Assembly: GCA_947306365.1 (NCBI GenBank)
Contig: CAMZGD010000014.1
Span: forward strand, 1 to 57,131
Reading direction: 5' to 3'
Length of the DNA: 57,131 nucleotides
DNA from: an uncultured Bacteroidales bacterium
GTDB taxonomy: Bacteria; Bacteroidota; Bacteroidia; Bacteroidales; UBA932
Below the pieces are notes generated by a model. It was not told where the DNA came from, ran no database searches, and worked only from the letters and a program-made list of their open reading frames with translations. Both the position numbers and the translations under genes were made by a program. Positions 34,141-42,240 of this stretch are shown piece by piece. Each line of letters starts with the position of its first letter. Within the stretch, counting starts at the first letter, position 1.

Positions 34141-35073
34141 ATGGCACGACCACTTAAAAGAGGGCTGGCGTTCTGGCGGAAGGATGTAGACTTCTACTCA
34201 GACCCGAAGGTACGTAAGCTCATGCGCCGGGAGGGCGCTGCAGCCGCGACGATCCTCGACTGCATTTTTTGCAAGATCTATCATGAGGGCTGGTTCCTCA
34301 AGATCGACGAGGATATCATCGAAGATATCTCGACCGAAACGTTCACGTCATCGGACCTGGTGTTGAGGGTTATCGAGCTCTCCGTCCAGATCGGATTTTT
34401 CCATGAGGGATTCTACAGGAACAATTCGGTCCTGACCGGGTTAACGTTGCAATCAAAGTACGTTTCTGCAACATTAAGACGACAGAAACCCGATTCAGAT
34501 TTACAATATTGGCTGCTGAACGGGATTATTGCAGACAATAACCCAGTTAATGACTGCAATAATGGGGATATTGTAAACAATAATTCGGAAAATAATATAA
34601 TACAAGATAATAGTATACTATATTCTTCTTCTTGTAGTAGTATAGTAGATAAAGAAAAAGAAGAAATTTTTTTGATTTTTTATTTGAAAAACGTCAAGGA
34701 CTTTCGTGGAGAATTCCATCGGTTCGTGGCTTACTATGCAAGCCGGAACTGGAAGACCGGGGAAGGGGAGCAGATCCGGAACATCCTGGACGTCGCCCAG
34801 GCTTGGGATCCACAACACGCGGACCGGCGGTTATCTGACACCGGCCTTGCGCTGATGGCGCAGATTGCCTCAAAGCTCAGGCTGCACAACGTGCCGATCA
34901 GCGAAAGAAAATTCCTGCTGGACGTTGAGGCGCTATACTTCGAACCTTCGAAGATTACGATTCAATGCTCGGAAAACTCCAGAGAATTTCTTGAAAGCCA
35001 TATCGATATCATCGCGCCTGTCGTGAGGCAGTATGCGCCTGGTATAACCTACATGGTCCGGACACAAAGCTGA
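34141..35073 (+). CDS. Phage replication protein with DUF4373-like N-terminus
   Basis: 310 residues. The N-terminal 'FWRKDVDFYSDPKVRKLMRR' and 'CIFCKIYHEGWFLKIDED' match the DUF4373 / Lin1244-type winged-helix domain found in phage and plasmid replication initiators (about 8-120). A low-complexity Asn/Ser/Asp-rich linker (about 128-175) follows, then a C-terminal helical region (about 180-310). Likely role: origin binding and primosome recruitment, as for lambda O. The linker coding sequence contains candidate iterons and an AT-rich stretch. Confidence 0.7.
   Translation: MARPLKRGLAFWRKDVDFYSDPKVRKLMRREGAAAATILDCIFCKIYHEGWFLKIDEDIIEDISTETFTSSDLVLRVIELSVQIGFFHEGFYRNNSVLTGLTLQSKYVSATLRRQKPDSDLQYWLLNGIIADNNPVNDCNNGDIVNNNSENNIIQDNSILYSSSCSSIVDKEKEEIFLIFYLKNVKDFRGEFHRFVAYYASRNWKTGEGEQIRNILDVAQAWDPQHADRRLSDTGLALMAQIASKLRLHNVPISERKFLLDVEALYFEPSKITIQCSENSREFLESHIDIIAPVVRQYAPGITYMVRTQS
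34529..34690. other. Candidate replication origin inside the initiator gene
   Basis: Three 21-bp units start at 34529, 34550 and 34571, each fitting nTG-N4-CAATAA (CAATAA at 34536, 34557 and 34578). A very AT-rich stretch follows (34584-34690) with the palindrome TAGTATACTA (34611-34620). The flanks are GC-balanced. The layout resembles lambda ori within gene O. Confidence 0.5.
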
Positions 35074-35082
35074 TGATGGATT

Positions 35083-35244
35083 ATGCGTAAGGTCGGTGAT
35101 ATTATATCCTGGGACGCCAAAGACGGGAAAAAGTGCGGTGAAATCATTTCCGTGAGGGTGAGGTACGAGTATGTCGTAGCAATAGAGCCTGAACGGGAAA
35201 AACATATATTAATGACGGAGGTTGAGGAACATGAAGCTCGATAG
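35083..35244 (+). CDS. Small hypothetical phage protein
   Basis: 53 residues (starts MRKVGDIISWDAKDGKKCGE), 9 bp after the replication gene and overlapping the next gene by 14 bp. Alternating strands suggest a small beta fold. No family recognised. Overlaps at both sides fit the packed early operon, which is the main support. Confidence 0.5.
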   Translation: MRKVGDIISWDAKDGKKCGEIISVRVRYEYVVAIEPEREKHILMTEVEEHEAR

Positions 35245-35869
35245 AAATTTCAACTTAAAGAATGGAGATATCGTCTGGATTACGGATCTGGACAAGCCGG
35301 GGATGATCATGTCGTGTTATGAGATATTTGAGGCTTGCCCTGCATTCCTGATAAGGATGGTCGAACCGGATCCATCGAATGGAGGTATGTATATCTCATA
35401 TTGCAAAAGGACTCTCGATAAGCTCGAAATGCTGCCGGAGGAAAAGATGGAGGAGGCTTCGGTCAGCCTTTTCGTAAGCCCGATGGAAGAGATCTACAGT
35501 CACTGCTCAATGGAAATGAATTTTTTGGAGGGAAAATATAGGTCGATTTCGGATGCGGTCACAGTCCGCGATTTAGCGCAGCGCGATGCCGGCGCCTATT
35601 CGTGCCTCTGGCGGATCAAGGATAGAATCGAGAAGATTATGACCAAACTGCGCGGGAGCAGTTGTGCCTTGAACTGCTATGTGGCCAGAGACTCAGACGG
35701 TAAACTGTCGCTCTTCTCGGAAAAGCCATCCCTGCAGAATATCATTCCGAATCATGCGATCTGGTATCGGAAAGAGGGTTCATTCCGAACAACACTTCCG
35801 AAGGAGTATCTTTCTGACCTCGACGTTGAGAAATCACGTCCGGTCCGTGTAATAATAGAAATGATATGA
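35231..35869 (+). CDS. Hypothetical phage protein
   Basis: 212 residues from the ATG at 35231, preceded by GGAGG at a 9-nt spacing, which decides the start. Soluble, with no signal or membrane segment. The N-terminal third is beta-rich ('KNGDIVWITDLDKPGMIMSC'), and the middle is helical ('CLWRIKDRIEKIMTKLR'). I do not recognise it. The stop overlaps the next gene. Confidence 0.6.
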   Translation: MKLDRNFNLKNGDIVWITDLDKPGMIMSCYEIFEACPAFLIRMVEPDPSNGGMYISYCKRTLDKLEMLPEEKMEEASVSLFVSPMEEIYSHCSMEMNFLEGKYRSISDAVTVRDLAQRDAGAYSCLWRIKDRIEKIMTKLRGSSCALNCYVARDSDGKLSLFSEKPSLQNIIPNHAIWYRKEGSFRTTLPKEYLSDLDVEKSRPVRVIIEMI

Positions 35870-36033
35870 TGGACGCGCCTGAATCTGAATTTGTGAAACT
35901 GGTGGCCAAGATGCGCCACCTGCAGAAGGAATACTACCGGACCAAGCGCGGTGATGTGCTTGTCCAGGCCTGCACCCTCGAGAATGAGGTGGATAAGTTC
36001 ATAGACGAATTTCAACAGTTAAAACTATTCTAA
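35866..36033 (+). CDS. Small helical phage protein
   Basis: 55 residues (MMDAPESEFVKLVAKMRHLQ...), entirely helical in pattern, overlapping the previous stop in ATATGATG. The start could be either of two adjacent ATG codons. Small coiled proteins like this are frequent in Bacteroidota phage early regions, but I know no function. Confidence 0.55.
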   Translation: MMDAPESEFVKLVAKMRHLQKEYYRTKRGDVLVQACTLENEVDKFIDEFQQLKLF

Positions 36034-36035
36034 TC

Positions 36036-36467
36036 ATGAAGAGATTTCTCGCACTACATTTCAACATGATCGATGACCTGCGCCGCGCATCCGATAATCT
36101 GGAGAAGGCCGGCTATGGAGTCTCGTCTGGCAATATGTTGTGGTATGCCGATGAGCTCGAAAGGTACAAGCCGGAGCGCAGGTATCTGTGTGACGTGAGC
36201 AAGCACAGCTGGTCGATGCTGAAAGCATGGCAGAAGAAGGTGATCGATGCCGCTGGGCAGTACAATCAATGTGTGTTCAACCGTAAGGAGATAGAGAATT
36301 TCGCTGAGCGCCTGAATAAGTATGCCCACGAACAAAGGTATTGTACGGAAGACGTGACCGGGCCGAACTTCGAGGATGAAGAGAAGTATGGGATCCGTCC
36401 GACAATCCGTGTCGGTACGAACTGCTCGATTGGATTCACGCCTATCAAGGGAGATTATGAGTGTTAG
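36036..36467 (+). CDS. Hypothetical phage protein
   Basis: 143 residues, starting 2 bp after the previous stop. Helical N-terminal 100 residues with several Trp/Tyr ('MLWYADELERYKPERRYLC', 'WSMLKAWQKKVIDAAGQY'), then a beta-like tail. No family recognised. Expected in the early operon. Confidence 0.55.
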   Translation: MKRFLALHFNMIDDLRRASDNLEKAGYGVSSGNMLWYADELERYKPERRYLCDVSKHSWSMLKAWQKKVIDAAGQYNQCVFNRKEIENFAERLNKYAHEQRYCTEDVTGPNFEDEEKYGIRPTIRVGTNCSIGFTPIKGDYEC

Positions 36468-36481
36468 TTTTTGAGTTTATT

Positions 36482-36709
36482 ATGGGAGGAATACAGATAC
36501 CACGGATACCACCGCCGGTTGACAGATCAGCCGAAAGGGAAAGAGATGCGATATGGGAGGCGGCTATTCCGATAGCAGCAGCGCTTGTCAGTATTGGCGA
36601 AGTCTGTCATAACGGGAATTTCGTCCACGAATATAACCCTAAGAAAGTAGCTGCATATGCAGTGCTTTGCGCAAAAGAATTGTATAAGGAGGTTTACTTC
36701 AATGGATAA
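36482..36709 (+). CDS. Small hypothetical phage protein
   Basis: 75 residues from the ATG at 36482; an upstream TTG would add seven residues. It begins Pro-rich ('IPRIPPPVDRS') and then looks helical. It ends inside the HNH gene start, an 8-bp overlap. Family unknown. Confidence 0.5.
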   Translation: MGGIQIPRIPPPVDRSAERERDAIWEAAIPIAAALVSIGEVCHNGNFVHEYNPKKVAAYAVLCAKELYKEVYFNG

Positions 36710-37037
36710 GCCGAAGAGACTGCAGCGCCCGTGGCTGAACAGGATGCAGCCGCGTGAAGAGACCAGACAAAGGTCCGATGATCTATACCACACTGCGCGA
36801 TGGACGCGCCTGAGCGCAGCGTTGAGGTCAACACCCGCCTTCGCCTATTGCGCGGAATGCGCGAAGCACGGAATCTACCGTCAGGCCACTGTCGTGGATC
36901 ACATCATACCCTGGCCTGTCTGCGAAGATTTCTTTGACACCGCGAACCTTCAGCCGCTCTGTGACAAGTGTAACCACGACAAAGGCCAGCGTGATAAAAA
37001 ATTGATTCAAACCTATAAAAAAGAACACGGACGATGA
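36702..37037 (+). CDS. HNH endonuclease
   Basis: 111 residues from 36702, preceded by AAGGAGG with a 9-nt spacer. The zinc/HNH core is clear: C-x2-C ('CAEC'), 'VVDHIIPW' (HNH His), 'NLQPLCDKCNHDKG' (second C-x2-C and Asn/His). Small HNH proteins next to terminase genes help genome packaging in HK97-like phages. The small terminase follows about 220 bp later, with a probable packaging site between. Confidence 0.9.
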   Translation: MDKPKRLQRPWLNRMQPREETRQRSDDLYHTARWTRLSAALRSTPAFAYCAECAKHGIYRQATVVDHIIPWPVCEDFFDTANLQPLCDKCNHDKGQRDKKLIQTYKKEHGR

Positions 37038-37257
37038 CCAGTGGGAGGGGCGGTCAAAATCTCTCGAGCGGTTTTCTCCAAGACCACGCCCCCAGAAAAA
37101 TTCGTGCGTGTGCAAAATTGGCGGATATTGAGATACGGGGAAAGATGCAACGATTTTAGGACTACTAATAGGGGCGATAACTAATATGATCCGAGATGAT
37201 TAAACAGTCACGAGTAGCCGCCAGATAACGCCCCCTGGCGGCGAAAGTGTCAACATT
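37038..37257 (+). other. Candidate cos/packaging region
   Basis: 220 bp without a gene between HNH and the small terminase. GGGGCGGTC near 37045 and GACCACGCCCC near 37081 are an imperfect inverted repeat around GGTCAAAATCTCTC, a layout often seen near cos sites of HNH-encoding phages. A perfect 8-bp hairpin, GCCGCCAG/CTGGCGGC (37217-37224 / 37235-37242), lies 16 bp before the terminase start. Confidence 0.4.
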
Positions 37258-37749
37258 ATGAAAGGAAGACCGAAGACCACCAATGCAGCCAAGCGCCTGA
37301 AAGGTACGAACCAGCGGGTCCGTATGGATAAGGATGCGCCTGCTGCTGAACCGATGTCGGTCGAGCAGATTACCTCAGAAGGCATCGAGGGGCTTCCGAC
37401 GGAGCGATCCAGGAAGATCTATGAGATGCGCTGCCGGTCCCTTGCCGCGATGGGAATCATGGAGGAGGCCTATCAGGAGCAGATGATACTCTACTCCCGT
37501 TGGCTCGATCTGGCCTTTATCGCATCATCAGAGATTGAAACAAGTGGGTTGGTTACGGAGGTCTTGAATGATAAAACCGGCAAAAGAGAAGTAATTCGGA
37601 ATCCATATCTTGGCATCCTGGACATGGCTACCAAGAACGTGAATGAGATCGGTCGTCAGTTTGGATTCACAGCCATCACAAGAAACAACATCAAGCAGAA
37701 GGAAAAGGAAATCGATCCTGTCGCTGAACTTCAAAAATTGATAGAATAG
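37258..37749 (+). CDS. terS: Phage terminase small subunit, P27 family
   Basis: 163 residues. 'MKGRPKTTNAAKRLKGTNQ' at the N-terminus is typical of P27-type small terminases, and the helical body ends 'NEIGRQFGFTA', another family mark. It recognises the packaging site and feeds DNA to TerL. The large subunit is not next to it: a methyltransferase and three small genes (about 1.35 kb) come between. Confidence 0.88.
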   Translation: MKGRPKTTNAAKRLKGTNQRVRMDKDAPAAEPMSVEQITSEGIEGLPTERSRKIYEMRCRSLAAMGIMEEAYQEQMILYSRWLDLAFIASSEIETSGLVTEVLNDKTGKREVIRNPYLGILDMATKNVNEIGRQFGFTAITRNNIKQKEKEIDPVAELQKLIE

Positions 37750-37842
37750 ATAAATCAAAGGGAGATAAAAAGGCTATCCGCAATTTAAGGTTGAAAAACC
37801 CGATGGAAACAAGATTTTTGATTGCAAGGTATGGTTGAAAAT

Positions 37843-38367
37843 ATGATTCAGAAACCAATCCTCGACGCCGCTTGCGGCGGAAAGATGTTCTACTTTGACA
37901 AGAACGACCCGCGTGTTCTATTTCAGGACATTCGCTCGTTTAAGGACAAGGATATTTACAATGGTCGGACTTTTTCAGTAGAGCCAGACGTTGTCGCGGA
38001 TTTTACATCAATGCCATATCCAGATGATTCTTTCAATATGGTGGTCTTTGACCCGCCGCATCTCAAGTACACTTCCAAAAAAGAGACAAAAGGCTGGCAG
38101 GTGGAAAAATACGGTTGGCTTCCGAGAGGTTGTTGGCGTGAGATTATAGAGAAAGGCTTTTCCGAATGTTTCAGAGTGTTGCGCCCTGGCGGCTTCCTCA
38201 TCTTCAAGTGGAACGAGACTGAAATCAAGGTCTCAGAAATACTGAAGCTCACATCTGAGAAGCCCATCTTTGGGCACATCTCCGGCAAACGCGCCAACAC
38301 ACATTGGATTTGTTTTATGAAAAATCCAACCACACCACCTCTTTCACCGGAAAATGAAAATGACTAA
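37843..38367 (+). CDS. Class I SAM-dependent DNA methyltransferase-like protein
   Basis: 174 residues from 37843; a Met at 37831 is an equally possible start. 'ILDAACGGKMFYFDK' is a SAM motif I variant, and 'VVFDPPHLKY' is a DPPY-like catalytic motif IV. 'FRVLRPGGFLIFKW' is the usual strand 5 region. The DPPH motif points to amino-methylation of DNA (N6-A or N4-C). The protein is short and lacks a clear target-recognition domain. It sits with three small genes in an AT-richer insert between the terminase genes, as accessory cargo. Confidence 0.75.
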   Translation: MIQKPILDAACGGKMFYFDKNDPRVLFQDIRSFKDKDIYNGRTFSVEPDVVADFTSMPYPDDSFNMVVFDPPHLKYTSKKETKGWQVEKYGWLPRGCWREIIEKGFSECFRVLRPGGFLIFKWNETEIKVSEILKLTSEKPIFGHISGKRANTHWICFMKNPTTPPLSPENEND

Positions 38368-38403
38368 AAATTCAACCACAAATTGCAGTTACCCGATAAA
38401 AAC

Positions 38404-38601
38404 ATGATTAACAAAGAGGCTATCAAAGATGCGCTTATTTGTGTGGTATGTGCTTTCGTGACGATTCTCGGCACACTTGCCATTGTCCTTGCCATAAACG
38501 CGATATTCAAGTCAACGCTCTGGCGTGTCGTTGTCGCCATAGCCGTAATAAGCGTAGTTGTATTCATTCACGCTTACTATCAATTTAAGGGGAGGTATTA
38601 A
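38404..38601 (+). CDS. Small two-helix membrane protein
   Basis: 65 residues from 38404. Two hydrophobic segments (about 8-30 and 37-57) with a short polar end. No family recognised. AT-richer than the phage structural genes, like its neighbours in this insert. Confidence 0.5.
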   Translation: MINKEAIKDALICVVCAFVTILGTLAIVLAINAIFKSTLWRVVVAIAVISVVVFIHAYYQFKGRY

Positions 38602-38602
38602 A

Positions 38603-38878
38603 ATGAAGCTCGACGAAGCAACCGTCATCCTCATCGCATTGAAGATAGACAGCAGGAATGATGGCCGAATCATAGAACTCCCAGATAGTATTGACCCGAA
38701 GGACTTCTGGGAAGCGATAGATATAATGATACACGCAAGGGTAGTTCTGCTGAAAAAGATGGAAGCGGTTCTTTGTAGGGCCGAGAATATGCCTGCGCCT
38801 AATCTCGAAATGGTAGCAGCAAAATCAGCAGTCATAACTACTATCAGGAATGTTATCAATGTTATTAATGAACTATGA
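38603..38878 (+). CDS. Small helical hypothetical protein
   Basis: 91 residues from 38603. The start is fixed by an excellent Shine-Dalgarno sequence (AAGGGGAGG, 7-nt spacer). Soluble and mostly helical. No family recognised. Its stop overlaps the next start in ATGA. Confidence 0.6.
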   Translation: MKLDEATVILIALKIDSRNDGRIIELPDSIDPKDFWEAIDIMIHARVVLLKKMEAVLCRAENMPAPNLEMVAAKSAVITTIRNVINVINEL

Positions 38879-39093
38879 CCGATTTGACGAAATTTGAGAA
38901 GGCCCTTGCTGAAATCATCCACCACTGGGGAACGCCGTATGAATCGCCATATAATGCCCCAGAGGCTCTGCGTGAAGATGCAATCAGGCTCATTAAACTA
39001 GCCGAAGAACAAGTCTTGGAAGAGGGCTATGATATTGTCCTGAGAGAAGAACATCTCAGGTTGATTAGAAAGGATATATTCGGTCATGACTAA
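38875..39093 (+). CDS. Small acidic helical protein
   Basis: 72 residues, acidic, helical ('TKFEKALAEIIHHWG', 'AIRLIKLAEEQVLEEGYDIV'). It overlaps the previous gene by 4 bp and ends 6 bp before the large terminase. No family recognised. Confidence 0.55.
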   Translation: MTDLTKFEKALAEIIHHWGTPYESPYNAPEALREDAIRLIKLAEEQVLEEGYDIVLREEHLRLIRKDIFGHD

Positions 39094-39099
39094 ACTTGA

Positions 39100-40782
39100 A
39101 TGATTGACTACAGGTCACGGTTCCGAAACTATATCAAGGCCGTATCGTCTGGGAAGAGAACTTGCTGTGAGTTCGAGCGCCTGGCGGTGCAGCGCCACCT
39201 CCGTGACCTGAAGAACCCGAAGTTCTATTTTGACGAAGCCGCCGGGCTTCGTTTCTGCAATTTCTTCAAGCTGCTGAATCACTTCAAGGGTGAGCTGGCC
39301 GGCACAGAGATCGTGCTTGACCACTGGGAGATATTTGTTACGATGTGCGTCTTCGGATGGAAGGTCCGTAAGACGGGATACCGTCGCTTCAGGTATGCCG
39401 ATGTGATCATCCCACGAAAGAACGGAAAGTCCACCTTCGCCGCCGGCCTCGCCCTGGCCTGCATGATGATTGACCACGAGATGGGCGCGGAGATCTACTC
39501 TGCCGGCACGGACCGCGACCAGGCATCAGTGGTATGGGGGACTGCGAAGGAGATAGCGGAAAAGTCTCCTGCGATCAAACAATTCCTATGGCTGGGGAAG
39601 AAGGCCATCGTGATGGAGTCCACCGTGTCATCCTTCAAGCCTTTGTCCCGTGAGCTGAAGAACAAGGACGGATCCAACCCGCATATGGCCGTCTGTGATG
39701 AGCGTCATGCATGGACGTCAAACGAGATGTTCGAGGTCCTGAAGTCCGGTCTCGGTGCTCGTAGGCAGGCGCTGATCTTTACGATTACAACTGCAGGACG
39801 TGACGTTACCGTGCCATATTTCGCCCAGATGGAATACCTTGCAGACATCCTGCGCGGGAAGGTTGAGCAGGATAACCAGTTCGTCATGATCTTTGCCCCC
39901 GACGAGGAGGATGACTGGCGTGACCCGGAGACCTGGCGCAAGGTGAACCCCGGCATCGGAACTGCGCTGTCGCTGGACTACCTTCGTGACGAATGCGCAG
40001 AGGCGGTCAAGAAGGGAGGGACCATTGAGGCCAACTTCAAGACGAAGAACCTCAATATGTGGGTCAATGCACCGGACATCTGGATCAGCGACGATAAGGT
40101 GAAGGCCTGCAGCTATGGGACGGACCCTGCATCGCTCATCGGCCAGCGGTGTTATGCCGGCCTCGACATCGCGTCCCACGTCGACATCAACGCCCTGGCC
40201 CTCTTCTTTCCGGCGCTGCCGCATCGCCCGGTGCTGATGCACTACTGGCTTCCGGAGGCAAAGATTGACGATCCGGACCGGAAGGATGTCGTGGACTATC
40301 GTCGATGGGCCGACATGGGGCTGATCCATTCTATGCCAGGCGCCGTGCTGGACACCGACCAGATGTCCGCCGACATCGTGGATATCCTTCGTCAGTACGA
40401 TATCCAGAACCTGGCCTTCGACCCGTTCAAGGCTTACCACGGCATAATCCAGAACCTGCAGAAGGCCGGGCTGGGAGATATCCTCGATGAATTCTCCCAG
40501 GGCATCAAAACAATGTCGGAACCGACGAAGAAAGTCGAGAGCCTGGTGGTAGGGGCGGAGGTGGATCTGATGGGAGACCCTGTCATTCGCTGGATGTTTG
40601 GAAACGTCGTGCTCTACCAGGATCCGAACGACAACATCAAGGTCCACAAGGGTAAGTCCAGGAACAAGATTGACGGTGTGGTGGCCCTGATCAACGCCGT
40701 GGGAGGATGGATGTCGAAGGAGGCCGACGATATCGGGCGCATCATATATGCAAACCACGAGCTGCGGACACTTAAGATGTAA
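39100..40782 (+). CDS. terL: Phage terminase large subunit
   Basis: 560 residues. It is the ATP-driven DNA packaging motor and nuclease of the HK97-like class. Walker A is 'PRKNGKST' near 105-112, and Walker B with the catalytic acid is 'MAVCDERHAW' near 197. The nuclease domain begins with 'AGLDIASHVDINAL' (first acidic residue), and more acidic residues follow. Full length. It is followed by a 255-bp gap that holds a promoter and a terminator. Confidence 0.95.
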   Translation: MIDYRSRFRNYIKAVSSGKRTCCEFERLAVQRHLRDLKNPKFYFDEAAGLRFCNFFKLLNHFKGELAGTEIVLDHWEIFVTMCVFGWKVRKTGYRRFRYADVIIPRKNGKSTFAAGLALACMMIDHEMGAEIYSAGTDRDQASVVWGTAKEIAEKSPAIKQFLWLGKKAIVMESTVSSFKPLSRELKNKDGSNPHMAVCDERHAWTSNEMFEVLKSGLGARRQALIFTITTAGRDVTVPYFAQMEYLADILRGKVEQDNQFVMIFAPDEEDDWRDPETWRKVNPGIGTALSLDYLRDECAEAVKKGGTIEANFKTKNLNMWVNAPDIWISDDKVKACSYGTDPASLIGQRCYAGLDIASHVDINALALFFPALPHRPVLMHYWLPEAKIDDPDRKDVVDYRRWADMGLIHSMPGAVLDTDQMSADIVDILRQYDIQNLAFDPFKAYHGIIQNLQKAGLGDILDEFSQGIKTMSEPTKKVESLVVGAEVDLMGDPVIRWMFGNVVLYQDPNDNIKVHKGKSRNKIDGVVALINAVGGWMSKEADDIGRIIYANHELRTLKM

Positions 40783-40811
40783 CTTTTTACGCTATTGAGG
40801 CAGTTATTCAC

Positions 40812-40819
40812 TACCTTTG
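40812..40819 (+). promoter_or_regulatory. -7 box between terL and portal
   Basis: TACCTTTG matches the host TAnnTTTG consensus. A T-rich block about 23 bp upstream (40785-40788) may act as -33. A transcript from here would meet a terminator after about 65 nt. Confidence 0.55.
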
Positions 40820-40853
40820 TTCCGTATTCAATCATATTCTAAATCGGATTTGG

Positions 40854-40889
40854 GCGGGATGGCCGTTGCAGCGACCATCCCGCTTTTTT
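40854..40889 (+). terminator. Intrinsic terminator upstream of portal gene
   Basis: A perfect 9-bp stem (GCGGGATGG/CCATCCCGC, loop of 12) is followed by six T. It lies 35 bp after the promoter box, so it ends either terL transcription or a very short RNA. Confidence 0.8.
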
Positions 40890-40947
40890 ATTCCGAAATC
40901 CTTTTCCACCAATTCCCCAAAATTGATAAAAATATAAAAGTCGTTTT

Positions 40948-40978
40948 CCACGATTTTACGGCTTGTGTAAAATCGTGG
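40948..40978. other. 12-bp hairpin upstream of portal gene
   Basis: CCACGATTTTAC (40948-40959) and GTAAAATCGTGG (40967-40978) are perfect reverse complements with a 7-nt loop. No T run follows. It could be a processing site, an operator, or an antitermination structure 60 bp before the portal start. Confidence 0.65.
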
Positions 40979-41037
40979 ATTTGCCGTATTGCGTTGAAAA
41001 ACAAGATTTTGCACTTTTACCATAAAAGTAGGTCAAA

Positions 41038-42240
41038 GTGGCGAAACGCAAAGGCATATTCGGAAGAATTCGGAGCATCTTCGTAGGTCGCGCAGATGAC
41101 TACAGCGCATTCATCTCCCCGAACGATCTGGACTTCGGCGTCACGGTGAGCACCGACGCCGCCCTCCGCTTCACGGCTGTATTCGCGGCAATCAAGATCC
41201 TGTCCGAAAACATCGCGGCGCTGCCGCGCACCGTGAAGGTGATGACGGACAGGGGCGCCGTGCCGGCAGTGGACAACCCTGTTTACAAGTTGCTGCGGAA
41301 GGAACCGAACGACTATACGGACGTGTTCACGTTCTGGTTCGGCATCATATCGAATCTGCTCGGCTACGGCAACGCCTTCGCCATCATCGAATATGACGAT
41401 GACGCGAATCCCGTGGCGCTGCATCAGGTACACCCGTCCAACATGGCGGTGACGTTCAAGGACGGCAAAAAGGCATTCGTGGTCCGGAACGCGGACCCGA
41501 ACCGCAAATGGCTCAACGGCACGTACCTGAACTGGCAGGTGCTGCATTTCATGTATTTCTCCCTGGACGGCATATACGGCATAGATCCAATCACCTATAA
41601 CGCCGTGGCCATCGGGCGCGGCATCGCCGCCCAGAAGTTCTCCGCCGAATTCTACAAGAAGGGCGGAAACATAAAGGGCGTGCTGGAGACCGACGGCGAG
41701 CTGGGCGACGCGAAGTATGCGGCCTTCATGAAGCACTACCAGGAGGCGGCGCGGAACTTCGAGACGCCGCTGCTGGAATACGGAATCAAGTACAAGACCA
41801 TCGGGATATCGCCCGTCGCGGCGCAGCTTATCAACAGCGAGATGCTGTCCATCCAGGACATCGCCCGCATCTTCTCCGTGCCGCCGCACCTGCTGGCGGA
41901 CCTCTCGCACGCCACGTTCTCCAACATCGAACAGCAAAATATCTTCTTCTCCTCATACTCACTGCGCCCGCTCTGCAAGCGCATCGAGCAGCAGATCGAA
42001 AACAAGCTCCTGTCCTCCGGCGATCAGGAATACTCCGTGAAGTTCGACCTGCGCGGCATGATGCGCGGCGATGACGCGGCCCGGTCCACCTTCTACGAGA
42101 AGGCGATCAACGCCGGATGGATGACGCCCAATGAGGCGCGTGAGCAGGAGGAGATGGAGCTGCTTCCGGGACTTGACAAACCGCGCCGGCCACTCAATAC
42201 GGTGGATGTCGGCGAAGAATATAACGAAGATGAAGGGTAA
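41038..42240 (+). CDS. HK97-type portal protein
   Basis: 400 residues, starting with GTG. It forms the dodecameric ring at the capsid vertex through which DNA passes. 'LLRKEPNDYTDVFTFWFGII', 'GYGNAFAIIEYD' and 'RIFSVPPHLLADLSHATFSN' are typical of the HK97 portal family. Length is normal. It opens the head module directly after the promoter/terminator gap and overlaps the next gene by 11 bp. Confidence 0.93.
   Translation: MAKRKGIFGRIRSIFVGRADDYSAFISPNDLDFGVTVSTDAALRFTAVFAAIKILSENIAALPRTVKVMTDRGAVPAVDNPVYKLLRKEPNDYTDVFTFWFGIISNLLGYGNAFAIIEYDDDANPVALHQVHPSNMAVTFKDGKKAFVVRNADPNRKWLNGTYLNWQVLHFMYFSLDGIYGIDPITYNAVAIGRGIAAQKFSAEFYKKGGNIKGVLETDGELGDAKYAAFMKHYQEAARNFETPLLEYGIKYKTIGISPVAAQLINSEMLSIQDIARIFSVPPHLLADLSHATFSNIEQQNIFFSSYSLRPLCKRIEQQIENKLLSSGDQEYSVKFDLRGMMRGDDAARSTFYEKAINAGWMTPNEAREQEEMELLPGLDKPRRPLNTVDVGEEYNEDEG

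Noticed and set aside
42131-42229. Longer N-terminus for the Ig-like protein
   Set aside because: The extension is Arg-rich and is the portal gene read in another frame; the ATG at 42230 is preferred.
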